Assembly (NCBI GenBank): GCA_015501595.1
Contig: JADNRX010000005.1
Coordinates: 492,412-556,411, forward strand
DNA from: Hymenopellis radicata
Lineage: Eukaryota > Basidiomycota > Agaricomycetes > Agaricales > Physalacriaceae
Length of the DNA: 64,000 nt
Direction of reading: 5' to 3'
Below the pieces are notes generated by a model. That model did no database searches. It was not told the origin of the DNA and saw only the letters and a program-made list of their open reading frames with translations. Made by a program: the position numbers and the translations under genes. The first letter of the stretch is position 1. Every line of letters starts with the position of its first letter. Shown here in pieces: positions 58,840-64,000 of this stretch.

Positions 58840-59360
58840 CATCGACGATGATGGGAATACACATAGGAATGGTGTGATCTGAAAGCGTCCGATAAATGGG
58901 GATGATGGTGATGCCGGGATCAGAACCTACAAGACGATCCAGCTTGTACACAGCATGAGTATCGTCGGAAATACCAGCATAGAAGCATAGGCGCCCGGGA
59001 AGCTGACAGGCGATGGGGAAGTACCTCCACCTCCAGTGATCTCAATCTGAGCGCACTCCATCTGTGAATCGTAAAATAAGCGAGACCTAATGCCTAACAT
59101 AATTATTGAAGGCAGGCTCACTGCGTAGATTTAAGCGCCGGGGTAAAAGCTCGGCGCGGCGTGCAAGTCTAAATGAACAACATTACTTGGTCGTTTCATG
59201 AAAATATACAGAGCAACAGACTACAGTACATACCAATCATTAATCAGCTCGTGTCGAAGGAGTATTGACTCGATGGAGAACGGACGTCGGATTCCGACGG
59301 AATCATGGAAGTAGCTTTTCCGTCGTGAGCCAATCGTGAGCGAGCATTTGGTCGAAACGC
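58840..59360 (-). pseudogene. Decayed AA9 lytic polysaccharide monooxygenase fragment
   Basis: Minus-strand pieces match the C-terminal third of AA9: RRFDQMLAHDWLTTEKL (compare [14 protein letters not shown] in the other copy), then ECAQIEITGGGGTSPSPVSF with PGAY, then GSDPGITIIPIYRTLSD. In-frame stops fall after EKLLP and after the DTRAD-like segment (CGAGCTGATTAA). No upstream histidine-brace exon is found in 59361-60277. Confidence 0.7.
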
Positions 59361-60277
59361 CTGCGCAAGTCACGTAAGTCGAGAGAACTCACCAAACCAC
59401 AGTCACGAGAAGTCCGCCGATTCACTGGCATGCGGGTGCCCGTTTTGGAGCGCGTGTCGTGGTGCAGCCTAGAGCGGTCCGGACAGTGTTGCGCAGGATA
59501 GAGCGATGCCGATGGTCTTTGGATGGTCTGGGTGCCAGGACGAAGCGATGTGAGATGTTGGCAGGCAATCCGCAAGGTTTGAAGCTACAAAAGGCAACAA
59601 ACAATTTCAGAACTAGTAGTGGCTTTTTCCCTCCAGACTCCAGTTCACGCGCGACGTCGGATGTTGCTCTGTTCGCCTAGGTCTATTGATATCGCAATCA
59701 TTCGCAATCGACTGAGTAAGAAACAAGGGCGGGTGGGAGACAGGATGGGGAATGGAAGGAAATATGGCCCGACAAGCGAAGTGAATTCATAATATTTGGA
59801 GGACGATGGTACGGGAGGTATGGTATGGGCGGCCACATAACTAAGCGCGGTTGTATCTTGTGAGCGCAGGCCGTGAGAGGCGGGAACTAGTTGCTGATGA
59901 TCTGACCAAACTGAGTTCAGAATTAAAATCAGATCATATTCTTGATGAAGACCACATTTCAACGGAACCCTGTTTCTGAACCCTGTCACGGTCTGATGAG
60001 CGCTCCAGCTTCAAGCCCGTTTCACCTACCGTTTACAATGTAGCAGCCTCCGTCGGACCTAGGACCTCGCGGTTGTTGTAAATCTCCACACCTAACAGCC
60101 TCACCAACGGACTACATAAGAAGCGGCTCTTGATGTATCATGCACATCTCAACGGCCGGTGTTTTTCCCACTTGTTGCGACTCGCCGCTCCACTCACCGC
60201 AACCTGCTCGTGGGTGTCCTTCTTAACGCGTCGACTATATCATACTGATATTTTTTCTTTAGTCTTGAACTCCTACA
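59361..60277. other. Promoter side of the halogenase-like gene
   Basis: No supported gene. A TATA-like ACTATATCAT lies at about 60234, some 45 bp upstream of the ATG at 60278, followed by a T-rich run. Confidence 0.45.
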
Positions 60278-62214
60278 ATGGCGATTGATGCCGTTCGACG
60301 CTTCACTGAGCTTCGGCGCCAGCACCCAGAGCTCTCGGACACAGAGTTGCTCAATTCCAACAACCCCAGAGGCTTTACGGGCACTGCTGATGTCGTAGTC
60401 GCCGGCGCTGGCATGCTTGGCTTGTGCTATGCCGTCCACCTTAAAAACATCGCGCCAGACTTGAAGATCGACATCTTCGAGAAGAGCCTTACTCCCATCC
60501 AGAAGATCGGCGAATCTACCCTCTCTCCCTTTGCCACCTTCACCACCGGCGATGTCCTTCCATATGACTACCTCCTTCGTATATTCGCTCTGAAAGATGG
60601 CCTACATTTCTACAGCGTCGACCAAGAAGGTCGCGAGGTCACTGCACAAGATATCGGTGGGCTCGACATCGCATTCCAGCTCGACCGGCGTATGTCGGAG
60701 CTCTTCATGACTATGTGGGCTCAGAGCTTGGGCATTAACGTGTACCACGGCGTCGCAGTTGACTTCGAGGTCTCCGCCCGCGGTTCAATCACCACCGATC
60801 TGAGCCTTGACGAGCTATCCATTCCCAAGCCAGACATTCCCATCCGACCCTTCTCGACGCCGAAGGTCCTCTTGAAGGACTCTTCCAACACCATCGGTAC
60901 TAGTATCGATGCGCGCCTTGTCTGCGACGCCTCCGGTTTCTCTCGCCGCCTCACGGGCAAGTTTGGCGCTCGGGAGAAGTTCGAGAGCTCTTGGAACACT
61001 AACGCGTACTGGACCTACTTCCGCGAAAAAAACACCAGCATCATCGAAGACCGACTGCTGGCCTGGGACTACCCCGCCACTAAGCATCTCTGCTTCCCCG
61101 AGGGCTGGGGTTGGTTCATCGGGCTCATTTCATGGGAGCGTGCACCGCTAGCCAATCTCATGGACCTGTGCGCCCAAATCATCACCAGCGCTGCAGCTGG
61201 CATTCCCGCCGACAAGATCCCCTGCACCCGCGCTCTGTCCAAGACGTTCAACTGCCCTTACGAGTTCATCACGTCGATCGGCTGGGCCGTGCGCGATGAC
61301 TTCCAGCTTCCCAGTGACTTGTCGTCGTACGGCTCGGGCGAGGGCGAGCAGAAGTTCAACTTCTTCAAGAAGCGCTACCCGACCATCGACAAACTGTTGA
61401 CCGAAAGCTACGAGATCCTCCCAACTACTACGGCAAATTCACCTACTTTGTGAAGAAGGGGTTGGCATACCGCAGCCCTGTCGTCGCGGGTGAGGGATGG
61501 CTGGCGATCGGCAACTCAGCAGGCTTCACAAACCCGCTCATTTCGCCGGGCATCAATGCTGGCGTGGCTGGATCCTGGAGCGCCGCCAATCTGACAGCGC
61601 AGGTGCTCGCTGCCCCAGCGCATGAGGCGAAGAGAGCCATGATGGCGGCAGCCAAGGAGCACCAGAGGTTCATGTACGACTTCGCGTTGCCGAGGCTTTT
61701 CAACATGAATCGCCTGTGGCACAATGCGTTCCGCGACCACCGCCTGTTCGAGTCCATCCCGAAGACACTCTGGTCTGCATCGTTTGAGGAGGTGGATGAC
61801 CATTACTTTGGCGTCCAGCGGCAGCAGCTGTACTCGCAAGCAGATGCGAACTGGATGCTTGGGTCCGGGCTCGACGCCTTCCAGGACCTCTGCGCCGAGG
61901 TGTTGCCTATTCTCGATGGCCCCAATGGTGGTGCCCAGCCGTCGGAAGAAGATGTGGCGAAGGTACTTGCGATTGCGGGACGGGTTGTGCAGGAGCGGAC
62001 TGAAAGGTGGCCCCAGAATTCCTGGGGTAACTGGTTGAGGCAGTACGATCACAAGTTGCAGAAAGTGCCGGGCAAGAGAACTCGCAACGCGGGCTTCTTG
62101 GTGGAGGCGACGAGGTGCATCTCGTGCAGATACTTTGTGCACAACCGCTCGACTATGTGTCCAGTCTGCGGGGAAAAAGACGCGTGGAATAAGAGCAAGA
62201 GTAGGTGCGTCTAG
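60278..62214 (+). CDS. Flavin-dependent halogenase-like FAD monooxygenase with Cys-rich tail, one apparent frameshift
   Basis: Start ATG 60278 (MAIDAVRRFTELRRQHPEL). FAD loop VVVAGAGMLGLCYAV near residue 40; GESTLSPF matches the G-E-(A/S)-T element of tryptophan-halogenase-like enzymes. The following FALKDGLHFYSVD resembles the segment that carries their catalytic lysine, and EGWGWFIGLISWE resembles the W.W.I. signature. The second FAD motif is AIGNSAGFTNPLISPGINAG. At 61419-61422 one extra C is needed to join SYEILP to NYYGKFTYFVKKG; corrected length about 645 aa, no introns. The C-terminus ends with two Cys pairs (CISCRYF, CPVCGEK), a zinc-ribbon-like knuckle unusual for the family. The product could be a halogenated metabolite; plain hydroxylase activity is possible. 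Confidence 0.75.
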
Positions 62215-62429
62215 GAGCTAGGTCAGTGGTTTTGCACTTCTTCAGTGAGGATTTATCTGACTTTGATCTGCAGCGCTTCGACTATCTGTGGGTGGTCGTA
62301 TGTTATCTGTCTATAGTTCACCGCTGAGTGTCTCTCAACAGGCGAGCGGAGCCTGCTTCTGTCGGCGTAGATTACAGGTCTGGCCCAACGCATTCAAACT
62401 GTAGCAGTGATATCTTGATTTATGTAAGG
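62215..62429. other. Short gap after the halogenase-like gene
   Basis: No feature seen; it leads into the fragment region at 62430. Confidence 0.4.
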
Positions 62430-62565
62430 CTAATAATACCATAATTTGGTCGCGTTGTCGACTTTGGCACTAAACGAAAGATCGTCAGTATATCCCGAAA
62501 CCCACGAGACGAGAGTGACGCAGACTCCCCCCAAATTGGGCAATTATAACAATTCTTTGCGACAT
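62430..62565 (-). pseudogene. Fused fragments of an oxidoreductase start and an AA9 exon
   Basis: From 62565 downward the sequence reads MSQRIVII, as at 58082, then diverges and stops within about 30 codons. Directly beyond it, at about 62490-62430, is KVDNAT with flanking bases matching the AA9 exon start KVDNATNLDVTG at about 63565. It is too short to function. Confidence 0.65.
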
Positions 62566-62956
62566 TGTTCTATCGGAGTGGTCAGGAAATGGGTGTGATG
62601 TTAAGGAAAGAAATTGTAACTTCATGATGAAGCACTGGACGCGAACTTAGGCGCGACACCTAGCCCTAAGCAAATCACCATTTCAACACGATTAGCCCTA
62701 CTACGAACGTGATGAAAAGCTTCTTCTTCGTCTTCTGTGGGAGTCTATCAGGTGCTTGGTAAAAATCGATCGCTGAAGACAAATAGGAAGTAACGCAGGA
62801 CGTGCGGCGGCGTCGGACGTATTGCATTATGTATAGCGTCGTTGATAGGTCGAGCATCAGTGTCCAATATAATAGCGCGGCCGATGTGTGCATGTCTCGT
62901 TCGCGTCACGATCGATGGTTTCTGACTCGATCGTCGTAAGTACATTCACGTGTCGT

Positions 62957-64000
62957 TCATAAGCACGTAGGACCTGCATTCCTACATGAAATGCTGCTTG
63001 GACATTGACGATGGTGAGAACATACGTACCCGGGATGGTGTAGTCCGAAAGCGTCTGGTAAATGGTGATTGTGATGCCAGGATCAGAACCTACGAATCGA
63101 TTGAGTATGAGCTCGTTTTACAAAATATCAGTGTCGTTGGACATACCAGCATAGGCACCAGGGAAGCTGACAGTAGGAAGGGAAGTGCTTCCACCTCCAA
63201 TAATCTCAATCTGAGCGCACTCCGTCTGTGGGAATGGCAATCAGTGAGACCTTATAGTGAAAACATTACTGAAGGCATCCTCACGTAGAGTTGAGCGCCA
63301 GTGTACGAGCTCGCGGCGTGCAGCGCTAGACGAAAAGAATCAGATACTTCACGAAAAGGTACGCAACAGTACATACCAATCAGCTCGTGTCAAAGCAGGT
63401 AGTAAGTATCCTGGCTCGATGCACGACGGAATGGTGAAAGTGACCTTTCCATCATTAGCAATCATTCGGTCGACACCCCAGCTTCGGTCCGCTGCGTTCA
63501 AACCGTCCTCTAGATCTTGAACCATTTAAGGCCAGTAACATCAAGGTTGGTCGCGTTGTCCACTTTAGCACTGATTGAGGGCGTGTAACATTATACCTAA
63601 CCCACAACAGATGACCTTACAGATAAGTCATGACAGGTACTTTGTGACTAGCATCGATGGGGTCCGAAGAGTCGGCTGCATTTGCACCGTCGAGGGTGTG
63701 GTGCCACTCGGCCGTGACACTTGAGCCAGCAGGGACGGTGATGACCTCAGTCGAGATGGGTGTAGGGGTTAATGCCACCGTTGCAGATACCATCTGTGTG
63801 GGGGCTCAGTGATGAATCAGAGACAACGAAAACAAGCATCTTGAACCAGTAGAAGTAACATCCGTGAGGGCTACGAGGAAAGTTCTCAGCATGTACTGAA
63901 ATTGTATGAATCTTCCACTCACGCCGTCATAGTCGGGTGGACGAGTGACGACGAGATGGCCAGCACTCTTCCCATCGACGTAACAGTTCCTAAACCAAAA
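62957..64000 (-). pseudogene. AA9 lytic polysaccharide monooxygenase, 5' end outside the window, frame disruptions
   Basis: Minus-strand exons in order: NCYVDGKSAGHLVVTRPPDY (63990-63930), GICNGGINPYT then PISTEVITVPAGSSVTAEWH and HTLDG with SDPIDASHK (63795-63620). These contain the second histidine of the copper brace in AEWHH. Next [38 protein letters not shown] and [13 protein letters not shown], then ECAQIEIIGGGSTSLPTVSF and DPGITITIYQTLSDYTIPG, ending about 62957. The N-terminal His1 exon lies beyond the edge. Breaks: one C short at 63758-63760, a TAG at about 63510 before EDG, and an irregular segment near 63400. The first could be a miscall; the others suggest decay. The family oxidatively cleaves cellulose, outside the cell. 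Confidence 0.7.

Overview
The window is nuclear DNA from a mushroom-forming basidiomycete (Agaricomycetes). Genes are cut by many 45-70 nt GT-AG introns, intergenic stretches are long, and several families are typical of the group: a DUF6534 membrane protein, a DUF6535 fragment, an AA9 polysaccharide monooxygenase, a Ste12 factor fused to C2H2 fingers, expanded P450s and an F-box/LRR-type protein. I see no rRNA, tRNA, CRISPR array or prokaryotic operon.

Layout. 1-2.2 kb is one copy of a duplicated two-gene module; its sister copy is at 40.4-43.5 kb and carries a 1.03 kb fold-back transposon that copy 1 lacks. A 475 bp MITE lies at 2.26-2.73 kb. Next come a Ser/Pro-rich protein (2.9-5.8 kb), a DJ-1/PfpI protein (7.3-8.2), a gene-poor stretch, a DUF6534 membrane protein (10.9-12.8), a cytochrome P450 (13.6-15.7), a bifunctional lysine-ketoglutarate reductase/saccharopine dehydrogenase (16.3-19.4) and an F-box protein (20.3-21.6). 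From 22.2 to 34.5 kb are a PKS/NRPS-type thioesterase piece, a 7-TM protein, a second P450, a 4-coumarate-CoA-ligase-like enzyme and an MCT-type MFS carrier, a plausible small secondary-metabolism cluster. After a second Ser/Pro-rich protein (35.1-37.0) come a gene-poor, repeat-bearing stretch, the second duplicated module and a DUF6535 remnant.

The right third has housekeeping and regulatory genes: the mitochondrial 2-oxodicarboxylate carrier (45.1-46.6), SRP9 (47.1-47.5), the Ste12 factor (50.4-53.4) and an NDH-2/AIF-like oxidoreductase (56.8-58.1). A flavin-dependent halogenase-like enzyme (60.3-62.2) sits between two related blocks that each contain AA9 and oxidoreductase sequence in different states of decay.

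Metabolic links are modest. The lysine-degrading enzyme and the oxodicarboxylate carrier both handle the 2-aminoadipate/2-oxoadipate route, but they are 26 kb apart and nothing suggests co-regulation. Several otherwise convincing genes are broken by one-base shifts, mostly in short homopolymers, which suggests residual consensus errors in the assembly as well as real pseudogenes. Splice sites were placed by eye using protein-family expectations; exon borders are reliable only where stated.
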